DNA of 64,000 nt from Actinostola sp. cb2023. Its lineage: Eukaryota; Cnidaria; Anthozoa; Actiniaria; Actinostolidae. The notes under the pieces are model-generated. The model was not told where the DNA came from, made no database searches, and saw only the letters and a program-made list of their open reading frames with translations. The stretch lies in assembly GCA_033675265.1 (NCBI GenBank), contig JAUJYZ010001058.1, forward strand, positions 1,991,001-2,055,000. Reading direction: 5' to 3'. The translations under genes and the position numbers were made by a program. Below, one piece after another: positions 12,566 to 23,600 of this stretch (the first letter of the stretch is position 1; the number at the start of each line of letters is the position of its first letter).

Positions 12566-13696
12566 TTCCCATATAAAAGTGGCGGAAATGCTTGTCATAC
12601 CTTTTTGAGGTTAAAATCCCTTTGGTAGTGCTTAAACCTGAGACGACCACCATTAGAGTTATCCTCTTAGGGTATATAAATATTCAAGATTATTATAATT
12701 TTTCATTTATGATTTGTACCTTTTAGTGGTAAGACTTATCTGTTGCCACGCCCACAGGGTTGAGATTCTGGTACCTTGTAGCTGGGTTATACTTCCGACA
12801 AGCATCCCCACCACTCTTTATCAGAGATGGGAGTCCCCCCCTTAGGAAACAGTGTACATAACCTGGACATGGAGGTCCGAGTAATTTATTGCACCATATA
12901 GACTATTGGACCCAACAGGTCATTGCTGTGATGGCATGCCCATTGCCATGGCAACTGTCAATCATCTGGACAAAAGAGCTACCGATATACAATAACTCTC
13001 CAGATGGTATAATTATATATTGTATGACTTCCAGTTTGCCAACATAAGAAAAGTTTTCTTTGGGAACTGTCGTTTTTCAAAATAAATTGATATCGAAATG
13101 CTGTTATTAAAAGATAAACTTTCAAGGTAGACAAAGTATTTTTGTAATTAAAGTTGTTATTTTTGTAGCATTGCAAATCATTGTATGATTTAGTAATAAT
13201 ACTTGTGTATATAAAGGATGATAGCAATGTTATTCATAGTAACTGGTACGGTATATCTTTACTGGTTTGAAATGCACAAGGACAATAAACAATATTTGGA
13301 GATGTTGAGGTGTATCGCTCTTCCCAGGGGGATGGGAGGTTGTCCCATTTCCATGATAACATACACAGAAAGGGAGCTTTTCTTTCCTCATGTCGTTTAT
13401 CTTTATCTTACTTATTTCCCATGTAGCCTGCGAAGCGGCTTTCTAGCAGTTTTATTGAGGGGGAGGAGGGAAGGGGAAAGTCTACCCGGGATCTGCTAGG
13501 TGGGTGTGGTAGAGTTTTTCTTAAGGTACTGAGGCAAGTAAAGCTGAGCGTACGTCAGGAATATAACCTGTCTGTCATGAGACCATGACCTATTCTCTTA
13601 GTTCATGTCCTCTTGTGTAAGGAGCTGTGGTCTTCCATTTCTGAGCAATCATAGGTGTTAAGACCAAGATGTGAATAAGTTGAATCAATAACAAGA

Positions 13697-13992
13697 CGCT
13701 CAATGAGCGTACACTCGGGCTTATGACAAGGACAATGTCAGTTGCGTGAGGAGAGACCTGACAATGACTGACAGTTGCGTGACGAGGGAGACTATGTATA
13801 GCTGAGCGAACAATAACTATTTGACACGTTTGTGGCGATATCAATATGCAACCTCAAGTGACCTCAAGTACGTTTAAATATGTAATACAGACGTACCTAC
13901 ACGAATCTTTATGAGTCATCGACATAAATTGTTTCTCGTCACGCAACTCTCATTGTCATATTAAATACCCGACTATACGCTCATTGAGCGTC
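13697..13992. mobile_element. MITE-like inverted repeat
   Basis: The left arm cgctcaatgagcgtacactc and right arm ctatacgctcattgagcg flank ~295 bp. Inner arms with gttgcgtgacgag and ctcgtcacgcaac also pair. Confidence 0.65.
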
Positions 13993-15007
13993 TTCTTCTT
14001 CAACAGATCCCTAATCTCTAATGACGTTTTGATTTTGATTGTATTTTTGCCGTTCACTGACTTGTTTTCAGCGTGGAAATTCTGCTTTAAATAGCGCTGT
14101 GCCGCGGTTCTAAAATTAATGCGCTTTTGTATTGTGCAAGTATATAAATAGGCTATTAAAACAACTTTGGCATGACCCCAAATTTCGGACATTGAGCTTG
14201 TTTAGCTTTGCTTTAATTGATGAAGTTTTGAAGTATGATTTCTACGATTTCTTTTCCTTCTGAATTTTTCAAACGTCGAATCGAATAAACATCCATCATT
14301 ATATATCTGAGAAATGTGTTTCGTTTTATTGCCGGATACTTTTTAAACGGTTTTTCACGGCGCGTGACGACAGTCAGGCAGCAAGCAAAGCGATATTAGC
14401 TATCTAAACAAAATCTACTGAAAAATCAAACCCTTGCTCTCTAGCTTCAGAGACATAATACGAAGCTGCTCAGTAACGGATTATTAACGACATGTTGCTT
14501 TCAAAACTAAGATTCATAATCTACTTGAGTCCTGTGTGTCGTTTGTCTTTTCTTATCTGCTGAGTAATCTTGAAACTCGATACGATTAAATACGTCGCAT
14601 ACTTTCGTCATTCTTGAGCCGAACAAAACTACTACTACTACTACCGAAAAACGCATTTTATAACTCGGGCTTCCTACGGAAGAGCCCGAGTAATTAGTTG
14701 CAAAATCACAATATTGGTGTGGTACGTGTGCAGTCTTTCATTCACTGATTACTAAAACTCTTTGTCTGCAAATATAGCCGCTTTTTGGCACTTGCCACAG
14801 GGGTCTCTCTTTGTGGGAGACCCTTTGGCGCGACCGCCAAAAAGCTGCTGTATTCGCAGGCTGTAAAACTCTTAAGAGTGCAAATAAATCTATGCAACGT
14901 TTTGAACTAATAGTAGTACATAGCACTAATGAAACAATATAAATATTGCTGGATTAATATCCACTAGATACAATGAATGTACCAATGCTTGATGATCTTG
15001 ATACAGT

Positions 15008-15251
15008 CATTCTCAAAAAGGTTGTCCAGATGAAAAGACTACAATACTACAATAAAGTCACGTGATTCATTATGTATTCAATTTCCTCACATGGAATTTC
15101 AATTTGAGATGCAAAAGTACACGGCATTGTGAGAACTGAATGTAATGCTGCTGGTATCAACTCGCAGTTCCACGTGCAGAAATTGAAAACATAATGAATC
15201 ATGTGACTTTATTGTAGTCTTTTCATCTGGACAACCTTTTTGAGAATGACT
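15008..15251. mobile_element. MITE-like element with ~70-bp arms
   Basis: The left arm starts tcattctcaaaaaggttgtc. The right arm ends gacaacctttttgagaatga. The arms continue inward to aatgaatcatgtgacttta. The loop is about 110 bp. Confidence 0.8.
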
Positions 15252-16550
15252 ATGTGCGAACATACAAGATACAGTCGTATAATGTGTGCCCGTCTTAAAA
15301 GACTAGCAATTGAGAGGATTGTTAGGAAGTGAATGGGAATAGAAGTGCATGTAAGATTGGCAGTAAAACGACTTTCTAATACTAAAACATTGCTATGCTC
15401 TTTAATGACTATAAAATCCTTAAAATAAATACATGTTTTTTTCATCTAAAATTCTTTACATCTTCAACCTACTTGTAAGCAATCATTGTTTCTTTCTAAT
15501 AGAGCTGGTCCAAGACAACATAAAAGTTTACGAAGTATAGTACATTAATAAATTACTGTAAGCAAGATTGCAGGATTGCATTGCTGACGTGTACACCAGC
15601 TGGGGCGAGTTGTATAAAATTCCTGATGTTAACAGATAGTTAATAATAATAATAACTTAATATTTGTGTTGCGCAAATGAGCATATGAATATGATCAAAT
15701 GCGCATGCAAGTTATGCCTGGCTTTAAGTTTTATACAAATCACGCCAGGTGGACACCTTCAAAGCTGGACACACTTTACCCTGATAGCAGAGGTTGTCTC
15801 TCTTCTGACTGCCAGGAGAGGAATAAATTAAGGAACCTCTGTTTGCAGGGTATGGACACCTTGTCTGGGCCCTGCTGCATGCATGCATGTTGATGGATGG
15901 CAACAATACTCCAGTTTAGAGTTATTTACACCTTGATAAAAGATGCATCGGCTCAGTTGCACAAATACCAATGAAGGAGAATGTGAAAAAATATCGACAT
16001 TGGACAATATAGGAACCTTTATTATTCCATGGATTATATGTTCTCTGGAGGCTAACATTGAACAAATGCATCTTTTGTCAAGGAGTACAACAGCACCCAA
16101 CAACTTGAAACTGGAGACTTGATCCTGTGGGTGGCAGCTTTGAGAGAGATGACTGAAATTTTCAAAATTATGTGATTGAAGTAGCCACCTTACAGTGTGT
16201 TGTTCACAAGTATGAATACTTTTAGTGTACATGTATTTGCGCACTTCTGTCTTGCTTTGTGGAAGACAGATCGGATATTCAATAATGACAGAAGTATACA
16301 GATCTTACTAAAAGTATCCAGAATTGTGCACATCATTCTGTAGGCATACAGTTTCAGCCTGATGTTTAACGTTGAAAATAATGCATGTAAACATGCATGT
16401 ATTGTAAAAAGTAGAATTCCAAAATCCAACCAACTTGAAATCTAGTGCACAGCTACTTCTCACCCCTAACCCTTTGGTAAAATATCAAGAGTAACAGTAG
16501 TTATTCTTGCAAAAGGGGAAGGGTGAGTGACATCTATGGGAACAACTTGT

Positions 16551-16668
16551 GACACAAGCATAAGAATTTGGGTTGTGAAAATGGGCCTTGTGCAAGAAAT
16601 TGGAAAATTATGATCCTTGCATCAGGCCCATTTTGACAGTGACATAAAACCTCTTGTGCTTGTGTTGC
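16551..16668. mobile_element. Short inverted-repeat element, copy 1
   Basis: Ends cacaagcataagaatttg and cctcttgtgcttgtg with aatgggcc/ggcccatt inner arms. A sister copy with the same ends lies at 28.09-28.24 kb. Confidence 0.65.
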
Positions 16669-17523
16669 TATTAAGTCAAAACTAGGCTTACAGCATCATA
16701 AAGTTCCTTCACTGTAGTCCTTGTGAGATTTATTAATAAATAAATATTTTCTTTTTACGCAGATTAAAGTGTCACTGACTATAGATGTTGACATGGCTAA
16801 TGTCAACATTAAAATTAATGGTATAAATCTTGATGGAAAGGTTCTGGATAATCTGTAGTGCATCTCCTGAATGGAGCAAGCACTCAGCAGTAGTAAAACT
16901 GATTTGCTTGGCATTTGTTTCTGCAACCCAATGCTGGGTGGAAGTGTACTAATGCCAAGACAAATTTGTTCCATTAAACTAAATTGGAGAAGAGTTGGTG
17001 AATCACGAGGGAAGTCCTGAAAAATTCTGTTGTTGATGATGTTGATGGTGTTGCATGAGAGCCTGTGAATGTGGCGGTGATGAGGTGGCCTGTTTTATGT
17101 TTATCTGACGTTCTATGAAAAACCTATCAACGTCAAAGGTTGGACCTGAAGAAGAGAAAAATAATGATCTCAAGGCAAAGTAAAGTTCTTAAATTGTACT
17201 TTTAAGTTAAAAAGAAAAGTGCAACAAGATTTTGAAACTTCCAACAACAAATGTCTGAATTACTGTTATTAAGTGTACCTGGTTCTGCAGTGTCTATACT
17301 CTTGTAATAAGTCACAGAACCAGGATTATCAGACCCTGAAGTTTATAAAAGAAAGTACAAATCACTAACTGAATAAGTGATAGTAAACTTGTAATATGTA
17401 ACACAGGTGATCGACTCTCTCTAGATGAACATCCTTCAAATCCAGACACCTCTTAAGCCCCTACATACATTTTGTTTATGTACATTGTACATGTAGGGGT
17501 ACTGCCCTACATAAGCTATTGCT

Positions 17524-17636
17524 GGTTTTCAATCATTGCCTGGAAATTTAAAGTACAAAGATGAATAGGCCATGTTTTCAATCAATCCCTGGAGATTTAA
17601 AGTACAAAGACACAGAGGCCATGTTGGTGATACAAA
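17524..17636 (+). repeat. Two ~55-bp direct repeats
   Basis: The block ttttcaatcattgcctgg ... aaagtacaaagatgaataggc recurs once with a few substitutions (ttttcaatcaatccctgg ... aaagtacaaagacacagaggc). Confidence 0.7.
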
Positions 17637-18794
17637 GGAGAGAAGCTGATGATGAAGAATGCTTTGTTATCGGGCACCAACATGGCCACGATGCATGATG
17701 TCATGTGAAAAGCAGCAATAAAACTAGGTACGTATGTGCCATGGTATAGGATGTGGTTTTCAAGCTTGTCAAGTCTGGGTGAGGATATACATGTTTATAA
17801 CATAGAGGGCAAAATTACATGATTCTCATTGGTTAATCAAGGAGGGCTTTTTTCTTAATTGAGGGCCATATTACTTGAAAGCTTTCACGTTTCCTAGCAA
17901 CGGGAAGTTTCCACAAGCGGGAAGTGTTTTGAATGGCCTCCCGGGCAAACTTCAATGGCAATGAAAAACACCATAAGGAGCACAATTTTAGCGAAAATGA
18001 AAACACCATAAGGAGAAATCTGGATCACATTTTGACTTGAAGACCGTGCGAAACTCAAAATACGCTGTGACAATGGCGACGAGCCTTCCCTGTTGGAGCA
18101 TTTTCATAAATTTAAACTTCGAAATAATCTTGCAGACGCATGCATATTAGTTAGAGGGAAAAGTCGGACTGAAAATGAGACCAATGTAGGTGTTTTACTA
18201 CCGGATTTTTCGAGTTCAATCTTCTTTTCACGTAAGCTATTTTCCATGTATCTTAAAATTTCGAGCTAATTTGCAAGATTTTCACGTGCAACGAACGATT
18301 TTTAATTTGAAAACAAAAATTTTTTTTTTCTCGATTTGTAGCCTTCCAATACCCATCTATACATATTATAGGACATAAATAACAATGGCAAAAAACATAT
18401 TTTCTAAAATGGTAAGATTTTTTGAAAATCCGACAAAATCGGACGAGCGGAGGTACGGCAAGTCAAAGTGATCCAGATTTCTATTAATTTTGCCGAGTTT
18501 GCCCCAATTCAAAATGGCGGCAAAAAAATGTGAAAGGGCTTATTGCCATTTTGGTCTGGGATAGGGCTTGTTTGCTTTTTTTCCTGAGAACGTCTCACAG
18601 GCTTGGTGCTGGAGTAACGTATGGAAAATCACAGTTTTAGGTCCTGGATAGGAGCAAGGGTTTGGTGTCAGTGTGGCACACCTAAAAATATCTTGAGTCA
18701 ATCCTCCCTGCCCTCCTCTCCCCTGGATCTCTAAGACAGACACAATGTCTGGTCCTTTCTGTGATGTTCTACCACAAAAAATACTTGCGGCTTA

Positions 18795-18903
18795 GACTGA
18801 TTCCATAAGTCGCTGTTTTTGCTCCTTTTAGATAGGTGGTCGCTCAACTAGCGATATCAGGATCGACAGAGGGCGAACTGGGACCGACTTATGGAATCAG
18901 TCT
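18795..18903. mobile_element. Short inverted-repeat element
   Basis: Arms gactgattccataagtcg and cgacttatggaatcagtc are perfect complements about 70 bases apart. Both are followed outward by cttgcggc. Confidence 0.75.
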
Positions 18904-19473
18904 ACTTGCGGCTCTACATTTTATTAATTCGCATACAGTATGGCTCGACAGCTTACACAGTATCTATTACATAAAGAAACTAAAAAAAATGATAGCAACA
19001 ATGGTGCATGTAGAGAGAATGACAATAAATGATGATTCTGATTCTGATGATGACGATGGAACTTTTCAACATACCTTGTTTTTGCACTAACTCATACTCT
19101 GTAAGATAAACCAGAAGTTAGAACATACAATACAAAGGAAAATAAATATCCAATATCCCACAGTAGTATTCATTACCTCTGACATGCAATGAAGATACCC
19201 ACTAAGTACCTACATGTTCTTTATAATACAATTATAAGCTTAATTAATTTCTCACCCGTTAATTATCAGTACATATAACAGTTCACACCCAGACTAGATA
19301 GTCCTTGTGTATAGGTACATCGTCACAAATGCAAAAATCACACGAAAAAACAACAACATTTGTACAATACGCGTTAATGAATTTAAACACATTTTGAAGA
19401 TCTATCTAATAATTAGTGATAACTTTTCGTTAAAATGGTTGTAAACTCTAGCTACCCTACAGATTAAGTGATT

Positions 19474-19961
19474 TCAAGAGTAATCACGTAACGTACTTCT
19501 TTGTAGATAATCGACGTAGATGTCGTGTTCTGATTGTGTTAATGGTGGTGCTTGTTGTCCTGGTTCTCGTCTATCTCTTCTTCCTGTTCGTGGACTACCA
19601 TTCATCCCTGGGGAACCAGGGGATCCCGATCTTGGCGACCTAATCACATACAGTGAACGACAAATCAATGATGGTTAAGAGACCGTTACTAATGCTTGAA
19701 ATACAAGGACAAACCCATTGCAACAGCTTGTTATCATTACGATCGAATGCTTGTATAAAACTAGTGTACAAAATACAGTAAGCTATGCCATGGTGTTAAA
19801 AATATGAACTTACCCCCAATTTTGTTCGCGTCGGACGGATTCCGACCCTCTACCACCTAAAAGGATAAATATATCAACTCTGTCAAGTATTTATGATGGT
19901 GAAAGAAACTTGAAAGCAGAATATTCAGCGATTTTTTACCTCTTCGTCGAGGATTTGACAT
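19474..19961 (-). CDS. Small basic Gly/Ser/Arg-rich protein, 76 aa
   Basis: Three minus-strand exons join in phase: 19961-19940 (MSNPRRRG), 19856-19814 and 19639-19474 (TGA stop). All junctions have GT/AG consensus (gtaaaa, gtaagt; ttag, ttag). The product starts with an Arg-rich patch, continues through a disordered Gly/Ser/Pro/Arg segment (SPRSGSPGSPGMNGSPR) and ends in an ordered-looking acidic/aromatic tail, SEHDIYVDYLQRSTLRDYS. I do not recognise the family. No signal peptide or membrane segment is visible. The pattern of a disordered basic N-terminus and compact C-terminal helix suits a small nuclear or RNA-associated subunit, but that is only inference. It is divergently oriented to the GW182-like gene, with the two ATGs 711 bases apart, so co-regulation from one promoter is plausible. 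Confidence 0.65.
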
Positions 19962-20498
19962 CGCTTTCCTTCGCGTGTATAATTCACTAATGGGTGTAGC
20001 CGCTGTACGCAATGCTTCAGGCTCAGGTTGGTGTTCGGCTTTCAGGGAGGGGCCGGCTCGACGGGATTATTAATAGCGTTTTATCATTTTAAAAATTGTA
20101 TTTTGCTTTTCTCTTTTCCATACATTCAGTTCAGTGTTTGAATTTCTATTAGTGATAAGTTGTAGTACATAATAAGTTTGCCTCAAAAGTTGTATTTATA
20201 TCTTTATTCATAATAACATTAAGCTTAATGAACATTTATTTTATGAGTTTTGCATCAGGTTTTGCAAATAAAAACTCAACCAATTTTATCATTATTTTTC
20301 TCTTTCGACTGTTGTATCGTAATTAATATTTAGGTCCCTCAGTTAAAAACTTTATTGAAAACGTGGATGAACATACATACATATATTCTATGAAAGAAAA
20401 AAAAGTAATGTTAATTCAGAACTTTCTCTTGAATTTATAAGTAATCCGTGAAAAGTGCAATTCAGGAATAATTATAGTTTTAGCGCGTTTTAGTGCCC

Positions 20499-20575
20499 CA
20501 ATGGATTGTGGGATGTCTTGTTCGAGACACACGTGACGTCATTCGCAGGGATAGTGGTCGTCGCCATTTTGGTTT
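20499..20575. promoter_or_regulatory. Putative divergent promoter (CCAAT, E-box/CRE, YY1-like)
   Basis: Between the two divergent genes lie ccaat (20499-20503), cacgtg (20530-20535) overlapping a perfect palindromic tgacgtca (20534-20541), and gccattttgg (20563-20572), which matches a YY1-type core. They fall 100-175 bases upstream of the ATG at 20672. The spacing suits a TATA-less promoter. Activity is inferred only from motifs. Confidence 0.5.
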
Positions 20576-20671
20576 TATGAAGTGTTTTTGGGCAGCACAT
20601 TGCAGTTTTATTTAGGTGTATGCCAGGATTGGATCAAATTTGAGCAGCTACATGAATAGGACAGACATAAA

Positions 20672-23600
20672 ATGCCTAAAGATGACAAAAAGGAGTCCTT
20701 CAAGGCACTTAGAGTTGACAGTTATTCCACTGAAAGTATGTCGCGGTAGCCATAATGATTTGGAGCGAAATTGTTGACCAAGCTACACAATATTACCACA
20801 ACTACATCATGTGTTTTCACTCGATTGTGACCCTTTGTATCGCTTAATTGGACACTGATAGCAACCCTTGGAGTCAACGACAATTCACAAGCTTCAAACT
20901 GTCCGTTTTATGGGTTCTAATGCGATTTTTTTTGAATGTTTCTACAGATGATATCAAGAAAGCGTACAAGAAACTAGCTCTTCAATGCCATCCAGACAAG
21001 GTACATAAATCCATGGCGTTTCTCCTTGGATGTCTCGGTTGTATGGGAAGAACTCCGTTCTCTTGAACTACTCCTGCCTTTATACTGTGGGATTTCGTAT
21101 GCGTTGAGTTCCCTAAAGTCACATGAAATTCGAAAAGCTCGCCGAATTGTAGTGTTTTGGTTTGGTGAATAATAACCACGATATTCGTTCATCCACAGAA
21201 CTGCAGTGAAGGAACGGCTAAGAAACAGTTTGAAGAACTTAGTAGGGCTTTTGAAAGTCTCGTTTTAGGTGAGATGAGATTCACTATGCTTAATAAAGCC
21301 TTAAAATGGGGGATATTAGTGGAGTAATGCGCGATATACAGACCTTTCGATTTTCTCGAACTTCGTTCTATATAAAAGCTTACATTGTATTTACCGGACG
21401 AACTTTATATTCATTCATCTCTCATTGTTCCATTTTCCCTTGTAGAAGAAGCCAACGATTCAATAAAGGATAGCGACAAGGTAAAACTACTTCCCAGCAC
21501 ATTTGACCGAGACCAAAATTCCATTCGAATTTTTTTCGTCAAATCACAATTTCCAATTACCGCCATTTTTCTTTGTCATGTATTTTGTAATATAATGCGA
21601 TCGCCAAATCATAACTTTGTTTTGTGAACATTGTGTATTTATTGTTCTACGTTGTTGTAATTTCTCTTTTTAACTGGTAGATTTTCTTCGATTTTCTTGC
21701 TGAAATTCTCTTTGGTAAGTATCGACATTGTTTATTGTACTAATGCAATTATCCTATCCTATCTCTTGACTTTTATATTGCTTTTTGCTTCCTGGTTTAA
21801 TGTTATTTTTATTACTAGATGATGATGATGTTTATTTTAAAATAGATCCATTGTACGTTGAATATTGAGACATTTGTCTAGTAAATGGGCAGAATGACTT
21901 TGATATTAATGTACAATTAGTGTCATTTCTAACAGTGTTAACGGATAGTTGGTATTGTTTTGTTGCACCTCAAGAGTTTCTGTTGTTTGTTAGTACGTTT
22001 GGAATAGGTATTCCAAGCTAATTAGAATCTTCTAGTAAATGGAAGGGAAACTGATTGATTTCCCATTAATTTTCTGGTTTCAATAAAATAAAGTACATTG
22101 TAGGCAATGCTCCTACATGTATTACTGGAGTATGGTTGTGATAATCAAAAGGCTTCTAATAAACATATAAAATTGCTACAAGGGACTGACAAAAGTACAG
22201 TGTATGTGGCACTGATTATGTCAGTTGCCAGCTTGTAATGGCATTTCTCCCATGTCAATGATTGACTGGTACATTGTCATGTTGTCTAGCTACGTCTACA
22301 TGTATGAGAAACTGAGGTTTCACAGACAATTTTTCATAAACATATGTTTTTATATAATACTGTCATATTCACACTAGTGTACAATGTACAAAGAAACATA
22401 TTTAAAACAAATATGTGCGAGAATGAAATTTTGAGGCTCGTGCAATATTGAGTACTTACAATCATTATACTATATTATTTGAACTAGTCCCTTCACCAAT
22501 AATAGCCTGGCGCAGTGATGTTGTGCCCTCTTCACCACGGATTGTCCTCAGTTGGGAGATTAAACAAGGATATTAGCTCATGAAGACATCAGACATCTCA
22601 CTTAGAATCTCGTTTATGACTGAGTGACCATTGCTCCAATATGAGTTAATAATAATAATAACAGCGTATCAGTAAAACATAGCTTCAACTGATGAATGGT
22701 CAGCATCTTAATCACTTTATCTATTTGTTGTTTCTAGGATCTGAAAGTAATAGTGATTTCTTCTCCTTCTTCTGTGGTTCAAAACAACACTGTTGCTTAT
22801 CTTCTGATGGAGATCCCGATCTTAGGTACAGTTTACAGAAACATGTTATTATAATATGTACAATTCTACTAATTAATGTAATTGTTTATGGATCTAATTA
22901 GATTATACCACGTTCAAATGTCACTATGAGTGATGTACATGTAAATGTATGTACTGTATAGAGCAGATTTTGTATGATTGAAAGACGTTCAGATGTGTAT
23001 TGACATGTCCTTGTAGTGTACCATGATGTTTTAGGAATTCTAAAAATAGTCTGTGTAGTGACAGATTTGTGAGGTACAAATGTAGTAATGCACGTACAGA
23101 CACTGCTCAAGGGTGACCATGGCCAAGGTGTTACATGTACTTACGCTGACAGTATAGTGCTGAAGCATTAACAAATCTGTGGCACTCATTTGTGAGATAC
23201 ATACATGTACATGTAGTAATGCAAGTACAGCAGGGTTCCCACTGCATATGACCTTGAAAAGTCAGTGAATTCTGATTTTTTTTTCAAGGTCAGGGAATTG
23301 TCAGGGAATTTCTGTCAGCCTTCACAAAATCGATATGTACAGTGTAGCATAATTATGGGTAACTTTTAGACAGATTGTGATCAATCATGATGAAAACTCG
23401 CAAAAAGTTTAAAAGTTGTCATTGACCTATATATAGTCCATGTAAATGTATTTCTTCATACATACATACAGTATATTGCATTAAAAAGACTATAGTAAGT
23501 CGCACTGCAGGATATCATAGTAAAACAAGTGTATAGTATGGTCAGTGAAAAATGGTTTTGGGTCAGGGAAAAGTCAGGGAAAAGTCAGAATTTTTTTTTT

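Larger units (their letters stand above)
11422..19473. other. Intergenic region, repeat elements only
   Basis: No exon could be supported. The stretch contains a poly-G run, several hairpin or MITE-like elements (listed separately) and AT-rich unique sequence. Open frames here are short and have no recognisable domain or splice-phase continuity. Confidence 0.5.

Noticed and set aside
13218..13499. 93-codon frame in the intergenic region
   Set aside because: No recognisable motif and low-complexity end. Expected by chance in this length of AT-rich DNA.
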